This document shows, one piece after another, positions 10,325-18,634 of a stretch of 64,000 nt of DNA. Position numbers and translations under genes: made by a program. The notes under the pieces were generated by a model. That model saw only the letters and a list, made by a program, of their open reading frames with translations, was not told the DNA's origin and made no database searches. Numbering within the stretch: position 1 is the first letter of the stretch; the number at the start of each line of letters is the position of its first letter. This stretch comes from Marmoricola endophyticus (GTDB lineage Bacteria > Actinomycetota > Actinomycetes > Propionibacteriales > Nocardioidaceae), in contig NZ_BMKQ01000001.1 in assembly GCF_014644415.1 (NCBI RefSeq), forward strand, positions 2,553,119-2,617,118, in the 5' to 3' direction.

Positions 10325-11315
10325 GCAGAGCGCGCCCGCCGTCCGCGCCGAGGGTCTGGTCAAGGTGCTCGGCGGCCGTCGCGTCGTCGACGGCGTCGAC
10401 CTGGAGGTGCCCGCCGGGACCGTGCACGCGCTGCTCGGCCCGAACGGTGCCGGCAAGACCACCACCGTGCGGCTGGTGACGACGCTGCTGCGCCCCGACG
10501 AGGGCACCGCAGTCGTCGCGGGTCACGACGTACGGAGCGCGCCGGACGCCGCCCGTGCCTCGCTGGGGCTCTCGGGGCAGTACTCCGCGGTCGACGAGCG
10601 GCTCAGCGGCTACGAGAACCTGCAGATGCTCGGGCGGTTGTACGGGCTCTCCCGTCCGGCTTCCCGTGACCGTGCGAACGAGCTGCTCGAGCGCTTCCGC
10701 CTCGACGACATCGGCCCGCGACGTGTCGGCGCCTACTCCGGGGGCATGAAGCGTCGCCTGGACCTCGCCGCCGCCCTGGTCGCGCGGCCGCAGGTCGTGG
10801 TGCTCGACGAGCCGACGACGGGTCTCGACCCGCGCAGCCGCCTGGACATGTGGGGTGTGATCGAGGACCTGCTGACCGACGGGGTCGCCGTGCTGCTCAC
10901 CACGCAGTACCTCGAGGAGGCCGACCGCCTGGCGGACATCATCACCGTGATCGACGAGGGCAGGATCATCGCGCGCGGGACGTCCACCGAGCTCAAGGAC
11001 CGCGTGCAGGGCTCCCGGCTGGAGGTCCAGGTCGATCCGGACTCCTCGCTGGAGACCGCCGCCGCCGCGCTGCGTCGGTCCGGGACCGGTGACTCGTCGG
11101 TCGACGAGCGGACCCGCCGGGTCGAGGTCGCCGTCGACGGCGGCCCGAGCGTGGCCATGCGCGCGCTGCGCGCGCTGGAGGACGACGGGGTCACCCTCAC
11201 CGACGTCGCCCTGCACCGCAGCACCCTCGACGACGTGTTCCTGGCACTGACCGGCCACCCACCTGCGGAGGACGAGGCGGCGTACGACGAGGAGCCGGCG
11301 GAGGTCGCGTCGTGA
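10314..11315 (+). CDS. DrrA-type ABC exporter ATPase
   Basis: A 333-residue daunorubicin-resistance type ATPase. It has Walker A GPNGAGKTT near residue 43, the signature YSGGMKRRLDLA, Walker B VVLDEPTTGLDP, and the long C-terminal extension of DrrA proteins. It should energise the permease encoded next, and its place behind the synthetase and MbtH suggests it exports the peptide product. Two consecutive GTG codons (10314 and 10317) could be the start; both lie inside the MbtH gene. The stop overlaps the permease start (GTGA). A second exporter pair of the same type is at 23.9-25.7 kb. Confidence 0.93.
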   Translation: MVTEQSAPAVRAEGLVKVLGGRRVVDGVDLEVPAGTVHALLGPNGAGKTTTVRLVTTLLRPDEGTAVVAGHDVRSAPDAARASLGLSGQYSAVDERLSGYENLQMLGRLYGLSRPASRDRANELLERFRLDDIGPRRVGAYSGGMKRRLDLAAALVARPQVVVLDEPTTGLDPRSRLDMWGVIEDLLTDGVAVLLTTQYLEEADRLADIITVIDEGRIIARGTSTELKDRVQGSRLEVQVDPDSSLETAAAALRRSGTGDSSVDERTRRVEVAVDGGPSVAMRALRALEDDGVTLTDVALHRSTLDDVFLALTGHPPAEDEAAYDEEPAEVAS

Positions 11316-12142
11316 GCGCGAGGACGGCGAGCACGGGCGTCCTGGCCGGGTTCGGCGACACGCTCCGCAACGGGAGCGTGCTGACGCTGCGCAACCTGCG
11401 CCACGTCGTGCGGATCCCGGGTCGGATCGTCACCGGGGTCGTGCAACCGGTGATGTTCGTCCTGCTCTTCGCGTTCGTTTTCGGCGGCAGCCTCGGCGGC
11501 GAGGAGTACCGCCGGTTCCTGATGGCCGGGATCTCCACCCAGACGATGGTCTTCAACGCGTCCTTCACCGCGGTCGGGCTGGCCAACGACTTCCAGACCG
11601 GGATGGTCGAGCGGATCCGCTCGCTGCCGATGTCGCCGCTGGCCGTCGTGCTCGGCCGGGCCGTCTCCGACCTCGTCGTGGCCGTCGCCTCGCTGGTGGT
11701 CACCGCGCTGGTCGGTCTCGCCGTCGGCTGGCGCATCCAGGACTCGATCGGGAACGCGGTGCTGGCGCTGCTGCTGCTGGTGCTCTTCGGCTTCGTGATG
11801 ACGTGGGTGGGCGCCACGGTGGGCCTGTTCGCGCGCAGCGTCGAGGTCGCCCAGAGCGCGGGGCTTATCTGGCTGTTCCCCGTCTCGCTGGTCTCGACCG
11901 CGTTCGTCTCCGCTGCGAACATGCCCGGTCCGCTGAGCGTCGTCGCGGCCTGGAACCCCGTCTCCGCGGTGGCCACCGCGACCCGCGACCTGCTGGGCAA
12001 CCCGACCCCCGCGTCGCTGCCGCAGCCGGACGCCTGGCCGCTGGAGCACGCGGGGCTGTACGCCGTGGTCTCCTCGCTGGTCGTGCTCGCGGTCTTCATG
12101 CCGCTCGCACTGGCCCGCTACCGCGCGCTCACCAAAGGCTGA
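11312..12142 (+). CDS. ABC-2 type exporter permease (DrrB-like)
   Basis: A 276-residue membrane protein with about six hydrophobic segments. It has the ABC-2 features: an N-terminal RNLRHVVRIPGRIV stretch before the first span, FQTGMVERIRSLPMSP in the coupling loop, and WNPVSAVATATRDLLGN before the last span. It pairs with the preceding ATPase through a 4-base GTGA overlap. It is the last gene of the synthetase operon, since a hairpin and a 70-base gap follow. Confidence 0.92.
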   Translation: MSARTASTGVLAGFGDTLRNGSVLTLRNLRHVVRIPGRIVTGVVQPVMFVLLFAFVFGGSLGGEEYRRFLMAGISTQTMVFNASFTAVGLANDFQTGMVERIRSLPMSPLAVVLGRAVSDLVVAVASLVVTALVGLAVGWRIQDSIGNAVLALLLLVLFGFVMTWVGATVGLFARSVEVAQSAGLIWLFPVSLVSTAFVSAANMPGPLSVVAAWNPVSAVATATRDLLGNPTPASLPQPDAWPLEHAGLYAVVSSLVVLAVFMPLALARYRALTKG

Positions 12143-12155
12143 CCCAGGTCGCTGA

Positions 12156-12182
12156 GGGCTCGTCGGAGCCCCTCCGGAGGGG
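12156..12182 (+). terminator. Candidate hairpin terminator of the NRPS operon
   Basis: Two overlapping hairpins follow the permease stop. One is GGGCTC, a 4-base loop, then GAGCCC (12156-12171). The other is the perfect 14-base palindrome CCCCTCCGGAGGGG (12169-12182). No U-tract follows, which is common for terminators in GC-rich actinobacteria. Confidence 0.5.
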
Positions 12183-12212
12183 TGAGACGTGTCGAGGTGA
12201 TGGGATCTGCTC

Positions 12213-13016
12213 ATGCGTCGTGACGTCACCGCCCGCCTCGAGCTGGCTCTGTCCGGCCAGACCACGGCGTACCTGTCGATCGCGGCCGCCCTGCCCGCCC
12301 CGCTGGTAGCCGAGTCAGAGAGCCTGCTCGTCACCCTCGATGGGGAGCCGGTCGAGGACGTCACCGAGACGCTCGACGAGCACGGGTCGCGCTTCCACAC
12401 CGTGCGCGCGGGCGCCGGCCTGCTGCAGGTCTCGTACGACGCCTCGGTCGCCGGCCGTGCCGACCAGGCGCCGTCCTCCGACCTGGACCTGCTGACCTTC
12501 GTCCGGCCCAGCCGCTACTGCGAGTCGGACGCGCTCGGCCCCACCGCGCGCTCGGAGTTCGGCGGCCTGACCGGGCACGACCTGCTCTCGGCGGTCAGCG
12601 AGTGGGTGCACTCGCGGATCAGCTACACCATCGGCTCCAGCGACCCCACGGACGGCGCGGTCCAGACGATGCTGGCCAGGCAGGGCATCTGCCGCGACTT
12701 CGCCCACCTGTGCGTGGCGATGCTGCGCGCCAACGACGTACCGGCCCGCACGGTCGCCGTCTACGCCCCTGGGCTGTCGCCGATGGACTTCCACGCCGTC
12801 TGCGAGGCGTGGGTCGACGGCGAGTGGTGCGTCGTGGACGCGACCTGGCTGGCCCCGCGGCAGTCGCTGCTGCGGATCTCGACGGGCCGCGACGCCGCCG
12901 ACACGGCCTTCGTCACCACCATGGGTCCGGCCGCGATGCTGACCCACCTCGAGGTGGGCGCCGTCGTCGACGAGCTCCCCGGGGACGACTGGCGCCGGGT
13001 CGCCTACCTCCGCTGA
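12213..13016 (+). CDS. Transglutaminase-like cysteine protease family protein
   Basis: A 267-residue cytoplasmic protein with a beta-rich N-terminal half (about 1-115) and a transglutaminase-like domain (about 120-240). The likely catalytic triad is visible: Cys160 in QGICRDFAH, His194 in MDFHAVCEAW and Asp209 in VVDATWLAP. Such proteins are usually peptidases or amidases in bacteria and rarely act as cross-linkers. There is no signal peptide. It lies 70 bases behind the exporter and beyond a hairpin, so it is probably a separate unit. Its stop codon is the first base group of an inverted-repeat cluster. Confidence 0.85.
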   Translation: MRRDVTARLELALSGQTTAYLSIAAALPAPLVAESESLLVTLDGEPVEDVTETLDEHGSRFHTVRAGAGLLQVSYDASVAGRADQAPSSDLDLLTFVRPSRYCESDALGPTARSEFGGLTGHDLLSAVSEWVHSRISYTIGSSDPTDGAVQTMLARQGICRDFAHLCVAMLRANDVPARTVAVYAPGLSPMDFHAVCEAWVDGEWCVVDATWLAPRQSLLRISTGRDAADTAFVTTMGPAAMLTHLEVGAVVDELPGDDWRRVAYLR

Positions 13017-13202
13017 CCCGGCGCAGAGCAGCACCCCCCGCACCCCGACCCGGCGCAGAACTGCATATTGGGTGTATCGACCCGGCGCAGACCCGCACGA
13101 CCGTCGCAGGACCTGCTGCCGACCTGCGTGACCCGTGCGTACCCGCCGATCTGTAGTTCTGCGCCGGGTCGGCATGCTCTTGCTGCGGTTCCGCGCCGGG
13201 TC
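13015..13202. repeat. Cluster of five GACCCGGCGCAGA elements, three forward and two inverted
   Basis: The sequence GACCCGGCGCAGA with small variation starts at 13015, 13047 and 13079 in forward orientation. It appears reverse-complemented at 13155-13170 and 13187-13202. The copies at 13047-13062 and 13155-13170 are exact complements over 16 bases (GACCCGGCGCAGAACT), so the region could form a large stem. It fills most of the 226-base gap between the transglutaminase-like gene and ppc. A degenerate copy (GATCCGGCGCA...GCGCCGGGTC) follows the gene ending at 33126, so it looks like a dispersed intergenic element. Confidence 0.75.
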
Positions 13203-13242
13203 ACGTCATGCGGCTGTGACAGGTCTCGGCCAGGATGGCCCC

Positions 13243-16095
13243 ATGAGCGAGTCGACGAGTGAGCAGACCGGCAGCCGTACGACCGAGCAGATGCTCGAGG
13301 CCGACCGGCGCGAGCCGGACGTCGCCCAGTTCGCCGGAGGCGTGTCCTCGGACGAGCAGCACGCGGCGCTGCGGGCCTCGGTACGCCAGCTCGGGCGGCT
13401 GCTGGGCGAGGCGCTGACCCGCCACGAGGGGCCGGAGCTGCTCGACCTCGTCGAGAAGGTACGCAGTCTCGCCCGTCAGCCCGACGACAAGGAGCTGCAC
13501 GCGCTCCTCGACGGGGTCGACGACGCGACGGCGGTGGTGCTCGCGCGGGCGTTCACGGCGTACTTCCAGCTGGTCAACACCACCGAGCAGCTGCACCGCT
13601 GGCAGGAGCTGAGCGCAGGCGAGCAGGGCCCCCTGGCACGGACGGCGCAGCGCATCGGCGCCGCGCTGGAGGACGGCTCGCTCGGGCGCGACGAGGCGGA
13701 GGCGATCCTCGCCCGCCTGGAGTACCGCCCCGTCTTCACCGCCCATCCCACCGAGGCCAGCCGCCGCTCGGTGCTGGAGCTGCTGCGCCGGATCGCCGAC
13801 CTCGTGCAGGCCGGCGAGGACCCGCGGGCGCGCGCGGCCGACGACCCGCTCGCGCAGCGCCGGATGGCCGAGCTGGTCGACATGCTCTGGCAGACCGACG
13901 AGCTGCGGGTCTCGCGCCCGGAGCCCAAGGACGAGGCGCGCACGGCGATCTACTACCTCGAGCAGATCGCGACCCAGGTGGTCCCGGACCTGCTGGCCGA
14001 GCTCGACCGCACGCTCGGCTCGGTCGGGCTGGTGCTGCCGCCGAGTGCCCGTCCGCTGCGGTTCGGCGCGTGGGCCGGCGGCGACCGCGACGGCAACCCC
14101 AACGTCACTCCCGAGGTCACCCTCGACGTGCTCGGCCTGCAGCACGAGATGGGGCTGCGGATCCTCGTCGGCCAGGTCGAGGAGCTGCTCAGCGAGATGG
14201 GCTCGTCCTCGCGCGTCGTCGCCGCGAGCGAGGAGCTGCTCGCCAGCCTGGAGGCCGACGCCGAGGCGCTGCCGATCACCCACCGGACGATCGAGCGGCT
14301 CAACGCCGAGGAGCCGTACCGCCTGAAGCTCTCGTACGTCCGCGTCCGGCTGCTGCGTACCCGCGACCGGCTCGCGAACGAGACGGCGCACGAGCCGGGC
14401 CGCGACTACGCCACCTTCGAGGAGCTGCTGGCCGACCTCTGCCTGGTGCGCGACTCGATGCTCGCCGGGGGCGACGACCTCACCGGCGACGGCGCGATCC
14501 TGCGGCTGATCCGGACCGCCGTCGCGATGGGTACCGGCCTGGCCACGCTCGACGTCCGCGAGCACTCCGAGAAGCACCACGCCGCGCTGGCCGAGCTGTT
14601 CGACCGGCTCGGCGAGCTCGACGTGCCGTACGCCGACCTCGACCGCGACGCCCGCACCGAGCTGCTGTCGGCCGAGCTGACCAGCCGGCGACCGCTGGTC
14701 GGGGCGTCGGCGGCCGACCTGGGTGAGGCGGCCACGGCGTCGCTCGGTCTGCTGCGGGCGATCGGCGCCGCGCAGGACGCGTACGGGCCCGACGTCGTGG
14801 AGACGTACATCGTCTCGATGACCCACGGCGTCGACGACATCTTCGGGCTCGTCGTGCTGGCCCGCGAGGCCGGGTTGGTCGACGCCGGGACCGACGAGCG
14901 GCCGGCGACGGCGCGGCTCGGGTTCGCGCCGCTGTTCGAGACGGTCGCCGAGCTGGAGGTGGCGGGCCCGCTGCTGGAGGCGCTGCTCGGCGACCCGGCG
15001 TACCGCCGCGTGGTCGCCGCGCGGGGTGACGTGCAGGAGATCATGCTGGGCTACTCCGACTCCTCGAAGGACGCCGGGATCGCCGCCTCGCAGTGGCAGG
15101 TGCACCGGGCGCAGCGGGCGCTGCGCGACATCGCCCGTGAGCACGGCGTCGTGCTGCGGCTCTTCCACGGACGCGGCGGGTCGACCGGTCGCGGCGGCGG
15201 TCCGACCGGCGAGGCGATCCTGTCCCAGCCCAACGGCAGCCTGGACGGTCCGATCAAGATCACCGAGCAGGGCGAGGTCCTCTCCGACAAGTACACCCTC
15301 CCGCAGCTCGGCCGGTGGAACCTCGAGACCGCCCTGGCCGCCGTGGTCGAGGCCTCGCTCCTGCACCGCACGTCGCTGCTGCCCACGGACCTGCTGGGGG
15401 AGTGGAACGCGACGATGGACGTCGTCGCCGCGCAGGGGCAGCAGGCGTACCGCGCCCTCGTCAGCGACGACGGACTCGTCCCCTTCTTCGTCGCGGCGAC
15501 GCCGGTCGACGAGCTGGGCAACATGAACATCGGCTCGCGCCCCTCCAAGCGCCCCGGCGGCGACGGCGGTCTCGACGACCTGCGCGCGATCCCGTGGGTG
15601 TTCGGCTGGACGCAGGCCCGGATCATCCTCCCGGGCTGGTACGGCGTCGGCAGCGGCCTGGCCGCCGCGTGCGAGGACGGCCGCGCCGAGCTGCTCGCGC
15701 AGATGTACGGCTCGTGGCCGTTCTTCCGCACCTTCCTCTCCAACGTCTCCATGACGCTGGCCAAGACCGACCTCGACATCGCCGCGCGCTACGTCGAACG
15801 CCTGGTGCCCGACGACGCGGCTGGCCTGTTCGACCGGATCCGCGACGAGCACGCCCGGACGGTCCGGGAGGTCCTCGCCGTCACCGGTCAGGAGACGCTG
15901 CTGGAGTCGGCACCGGTGCTGCGCCGGACCCTGGAGCTGCGTGACTCCTACCTGGCTCCTCTGCACGCGCTGCAGGCCTCGCTGCTGGGGCGGCTGCGCG
16001 ACGTTCCCGAGGGCGCCGAGCCCGACCCCGACCTCCAGCGGGCGCTGCTGCTGACCATCAACGGCATCGCCGCCGGGCTGCGCAACACCGGCTGA
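13243..16095 (+). CDS. ppc: Phosphoenolpyruvate carboxylase
   Basis: This 950-residue enzyme adds bicarbonate to phosphoenolpyruvate to give oxaloacetate, replenishing the TCA cycle. All catalytic signatures are present: FTAHPTEASRRS with the catalytic His, GGDRDGNPNVT, GYSDSSKDAGIAAS, FHGRGGSTGRGGGP, NIGSRPSKRP and the C-terminal NTG. Length is normal for the family. The ATG at 13243 is preferred because AGGA lies 7 bases upstream; the frame stays open further back, and an in-frame GTG at 13216 is a weaker alternative. Upstream is the inverted-repeat cluster, so its promoter must lie in or near that cluster. Confidence 0.97.
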   Translation: MSESTSEQTGSRTTEQMLEADRREPDVAQFAGGVSSDEQHAALRASVRQLGRLLGEALTRHEGPELLDLVEKVRSLARQPDDKELHALLDGVDDATAVVLARAFTAYFQLVNTTEQLHRWQELSAGEQGPLARTAQRIGAALEDGSLGRDEAEAILARLEYRPVFTAHPTEASRRSVLELLRRIADLVQAGEDPRARAADDPLAQRRMAELVDMLWQTDELRVSRPEPKDEARTAIYYLEQIATQVVPDLLAELDRTLGSVGLVLPPSARPLRFGAWAGGDRDGNPNVTPEVTLDVLGLQHEMGLRILVGQVEELLSEMGSSSRVVAASEELLASLEADAEALPITHRTIERLNAEEPYRLKLSYVRVRLLRTRDRLANETAHEPGRDYATFEELLADLCLVRDSMLAGGDDLTGDGAILRLIRTAVAMGTGLATLDVREHSEKHHAALAELFDRLGELDVPYADLDRDARTELLSAELTSRRPLVGASAADLGEAATASLGLLRAIGAAQDAYGPDVVETYIVSMTHGVDDIFGLVVLAREAGLVDAGTDERPATARLGFAPLFETVAELEVAGPLLEALLGDPAYRRVVAARGDVQEIMLGYSDSSKDAGIAASQWQVHRAQRALRDIAREHGVVLRLFHGRGGSTGRGGGPTGEAILSQPNGSLDGPIKITEQGEVLSDKYTLPQLGRWNLETALAAVVEASLLHRTSLLPTDLLGEWNATMDVVAAQGQQAYRALVSDDGLVPFFVAATPVDELGNMNIGSRPSKRPGGDGGLDDLRAIPWVFGWTQARIILPGWYGVGSGLAAACEDGRAELLAQMYGSWPFFRTFLSNVSMTLAKTDLDIAARYVERLVPDDAAGLFDRIRDEHARTVREVLAVTGQETLLESAPVLRRTLELRDSYLAPLHALQASLLGRLRDVPEGAEPDPDLQRALLLTINGIAAGLRNTG

Positions 16096-16105
16096 GTGCG
16101 GAGGG

Positions 16106-16148
16106 CTCGCTGCTCGACCACCGGTGGTGACCGAGCGCCAGCGAGGTG
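16106..16148. repeat. Dispersed GGTCGAGC-type repeat, partial copy
   Basis: CTCGCTGCTCGACCACCGG and related text follows the ppc stop. It matches the inner part of the repeat family bounded by GGTCTCGAC and GTCGAGACC found at six other places in the window. The outer boundary on the left is missing here. Confidence 0.7.
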
Positions 16149-16207
16149 GTGCCCTGTGCCTGTCGAAGGGGAGAACGGCGAGACCTACGCTGCTGTCCGT
16201 CGGGCAC

Positions 16208-16495
16208 TCAGAGGTCGAGGCTCAGCACTGCGGTGACGAGGTCGCCGAGCTCCAGCCCCTCGGCACGTCGTACGGCGGTCCTCACCGGTAGCAGGTAGTC
16301 GCCGTCCTTCGGCCACAGCGACGTCGTCCAGGTCGTGGCGCCGACCGTCGCGGCGACCGGAACCATGCCCCAGCCGTACGTCACTGCGCGGGCGACCTCG
16401 GCGATCTCCGCGCTGCGCTCCGCACCCGCGCTCAGGAAGTGGAACGGCGCCGGACCGCGCCACCACCAGAGCTCGCCGCTGATCTCGATGTCCAC
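16208..16495 (-). CDS. DUF1905 family protein
   Basis: A 95-residue protein that starts with GELWWWRGPAPFHFL, the hallmark of the DUF1905 family (small beta-barrel proteins, often fused to or beside YdeI/OmdA proteins). The later WTTSLWPKDGDYLLPV segment also fits. The function of the family is unknown. The start is a GTG at 16495. It ends the minus-strand run that begins with the transporter and IclR regulator, 12 bases after the regulator's stop. Confidence 0.8.
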   Translation of the reverse strand: MDIEISGELWWWRGPAPFHFLSAGAERSAEIAEVARAVTYGWGMVPVAATVGATTWTTSLWPKDGDYLLPVRTAVRRAEGLELGDLVTAVLSLDL

Positions 16496-16507
16496 CCGGG
16501 TCCCCCG

Positions 16508-17269
16508 TCAGCTCGGCGCCAGGCTGCGGCCGATCCCCCGTGCGGCGACCTGGAGCGCCGCGACGAGGCGCAGCCGCTCGTGATCCGCACCGCGCCGGGG
16601 CGCGACCACGATCCCGAGCGCGGCGACGACGGCGTCACCGGCGCGTACGGGGACCGCCAGCGACGCGGCGCCGAGGCTCATCTCCTCCGAGGTGGTGGCG
16701 TAGCCGTCGGTCAGGACCGCGTCCAGCTGGCGCTGCAGGGTGCCGGGCGCGGTGATGGTGTACGCCGTCACCCGGGTCAGGTCGCCCAGCACCGCGGCCC
16801 GCACGGTGCTCGGCGCGTGGGCGAGCAGGACCTTGCCGACCCCGGTGGTGTGCAGCGGCAGTCGCGAGCCGATGGTGCTCACCACGGGCACCGAGGCGCT
16901 GCCGCCGAGCCGGTCGAGGTAGAGCACCTGCGTCTCGTCGCGCACGGCGAGGTGCACGGTCGCGAGCGTGGCGCCGTACAGGTCGTGCAGGAACGGCGAG
17001 GCCGTCTCCACCAGTCCCGCCTGCACCGGAGCGAGCATCGCGAGGTCCCACAGGCGCCGCCCGACGACGTAGTCGCCGGCCTTCGTCCGGGTCAGCGCGC
17101 CCCACGTCACCAGCTCGCCGACCAGCCGGTGCGCGGTCGGGACGGGCAGCCCGGCTCGCTGGGCCATCGCGGTCAGGGTCAGCCGACGGTGGTCGGGGTC
17201 GAAGGCCCCGACCAGCGCGAGCGCCCGGCTGGTGACGGTGTCGCCCGGGGCGGAGGTGTTGCCGGCCAT
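16508..17269 (-). CDS. IclR family regulator, probably of the pca genes
   Basis: A 253-residue IclR-type protein. The N-terminal winged helix (about 8-70) contains LTLTAMAQRAGLPVPTAHRLVGELV, and the effector domain (about 85-250) has LPLHTTGVGKVLLAHAP. Members named PcaR/PcaU control beta-ketoadipate genes. It lies 17 bases behind an aromatic-acid transporter and is divergent from pcaB-pcaL, which supports that role. The ATG at 17269 gives the family's usual length. Candidate operators with related sequence sit in the transporter/pcaB gap and ahead of pcaF. Confidence 0.88.
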   Translation of the reverse strand: MAGNTSAPGDTVTSRALALVGAFDPDHRRLTLTAMAQRAGLPVPTAHRLVGELVTWGALTRTKAGDYVVGRRLWDLAMLAPVQAGLVETASPFLHDLYGATLATVHLAVRDETQVLYLDRLGGSASVPVVSTIGSRLPLHTTGVGKVLLAHAPSTVRAAVLGDLTRVTAYTITAPGTLQRQLDAVLTDGYATTSEEMSLGAASLAVPVRAGDAVVAALGIVVAPRRGADHERLRLVAALQVAARGIGRSLAPS

Positions 17270-17286
17270 GGGGACATGGTGCCCGC

Positions 17287-18528
17287 TCAGACGGTCTCCG
17301 GCCCCCGTGCGGGTACGACGACCAGAGCGCCGACGGCGAGCACGGCGGCGACCGCGAAGGCGTAGAAGCCCCACGGGTACGCGATGCCCGCGGTGACCAG
17401 CGCCCCGCCGAGGAAGGGCCCGACGATGGCTCCGATCCGCCCGACGCCGGCGGCGAGGCCGAGAGCCGTGCCCCGCATCGCGACGGGGTAGAGCTGTCCG
17501 ACGAACGCGTAGACGAGCACCTGCGCGCTGAACACGAAGATGCCGGTGAGCAGGACGCCGACGTACACCAGCGCACTGCTCTCCAGCTTGATCGACAGCA
17601 CGGCGAGGAACACCGCGGCCAGCGCGAACCAGGCCAGCACGGTCGGCTTGTTGCCGCGCGAGTCCGAGACCTGGCCTGCGATCAGCAGCCCGATGACGGC
17701 GCCGACGTTGAGGACCAGCAGCAGCCCGGTGCCCGCCTCGATCGAGTAGCCGGCCTCGCCCATGATCTTCGGCAGCCAGGTGTTCAGGCCGTAGACGAGC
17801 ACCAGCCCCATGAACGAGGCGACCCACAGCCCGATGCTGATCCGCAGGTAGCCGCCCCTGACCACGTCGGCGCTGCGTCGGACGACGGCCGTGGCGGGGC
17901 CGTCGGCCCGGGCCGCGAGGTAGGACTCCGACTCCGGCAGCTTGGCCCACATCAGCGGCAGCGTCAGCAGCCCGAGCACGCCGCCGACCACGAACATGGA
18001 CTCCCAGCCGAACGCGTCGACGAGCCACAGCGCCAGCAGCGCCGTGATCACGGCGCCGACGTGGTAGCCGGTCATCGTCCGGGTGACCGCCTTGCCGTTG
18101 CCGCCGGCCGGGGCGTGCTCGGACATGTACGCCAGCGCCGTCGGCAGGCAGGCGCCGAGGCCCAGGCCGGCGAGGAATCGCAGCACCACGAAGGTGGCGA
18201 CGTTCGGCGCCACCGCGATCGCGATGGTCAGCACGGAGAAGACCGCGATGCTGGCCATCAGCGCACGGCGTCGGCCGAAGCGGTCGGTCAGGGGCCCGAT
18301 CGCGATCGCGCCGAGCCCGACGCCGACCAGGCCGATCGTCGAGGCGGTCGTCAGCGAGGCGTCGGTGAAGCCGAGCGCTCCCTCGCGGGAGATCGTCGGG
18401 ATCACGGCGCCGAGGACGACCAGGTCGAAGCCGTCCAGGGCGACGGCGACCCAGCACAGCAGGACCGGCCAGAAGCCGGGGTCGACGGGGGCGCGGCCGG
18501 GGGTGCGTGCGGGTGCGGGGGCGGTCAT
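17287..18528 (-). CDS. MFS aromatic acid:H+ symporter (PcaK/BenK type)
   Basis: A 413-residue transporter with 12 predicted spans. The first loop has LDGFDLVVLGAVIP, the Asp-containing motif of the AAHS family, and the 2-3 loop has GPLTDRFGRRRAL. AAHS members import 4-hydroxybenzoate, protocatechuate or benzoate by proton symport. The neighbouring pcaB-pcaL and IclR regulator point to protocatechuate or a precursor as substrate. The ATG at 18528 faces the pcaB start across a 106-base divergent region. Confidence 0.9.
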   Translation of the reverse strand: MTAPAPARTPGRAPVDPGFWPVLLCWVAVALDGFDLVVLGAVIPTISREGALGFTDASLTTASTIGLVGVGLGAIAIGPLTDRFGRRRALMASIAVFSVLTIAIAVAPNVATFVVLRFLAGLGLGACLPTALAYMSEHAPAGGNGKAVTRTMTGYHVGAVITALLALWLVDAFGWESMFVVGGVLGLLTLPLMWAKLPESESYLAARADGPATAVVRRSADVVRGGYLRISIGLWVASFMGLVLVYGLNTWLPKIMGEAGYSIEAGTGLLLVLNVGAVIGLLIAGQVSDSRGNKPTVLAWFALAAVFLAVLSIKLESSALVYVGVLLTGIFVFSAQVLVYAFVGQLYPVAMRGTALGLAAGVGRIGAIVGPFLGGALVTAGIAYPWGFYAFAVAAVLAVGALVVVPARGPETV

Positions 18529-18538
18529 GGGCTCGATC

Positions 18539-18588
18539 GTGACAGCGGTCACAGAGGTGGAACGACGAGCGTCTTCCGCTGTGCGGAA
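18539..18588. promoter_or_regulatory. Divergent promoter region with two inverted repeats, candidate IclR operators
   Basis: Between the transporter and pcaB there are two perfect inverted repeats. GTGAC-AGCG-GTCAC lies at 18539-18552 and TTCCGC-TGT-GCGGAA at 18574-18588. The second shares CGCTGnnCGGAA with a repeat upstream of pcaF at 25771-25787, which suggests one regulator for both blocks. The assignment to the IclR protein is inference from position. Confidence 0.55.
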
Positions 18589-18634
18589 CCATGCTGCGCG
18601 CGGCCGGCCCGCCCCGACGCGTACGTTCGCCCTC

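Noticed and set aside
13135..13242. N-terminal extension of PEPC
   Set aside because: It would translate the inverted-repeat cluster; the ATG at 13243 has a ribosome binding site and gives the family's normal start.
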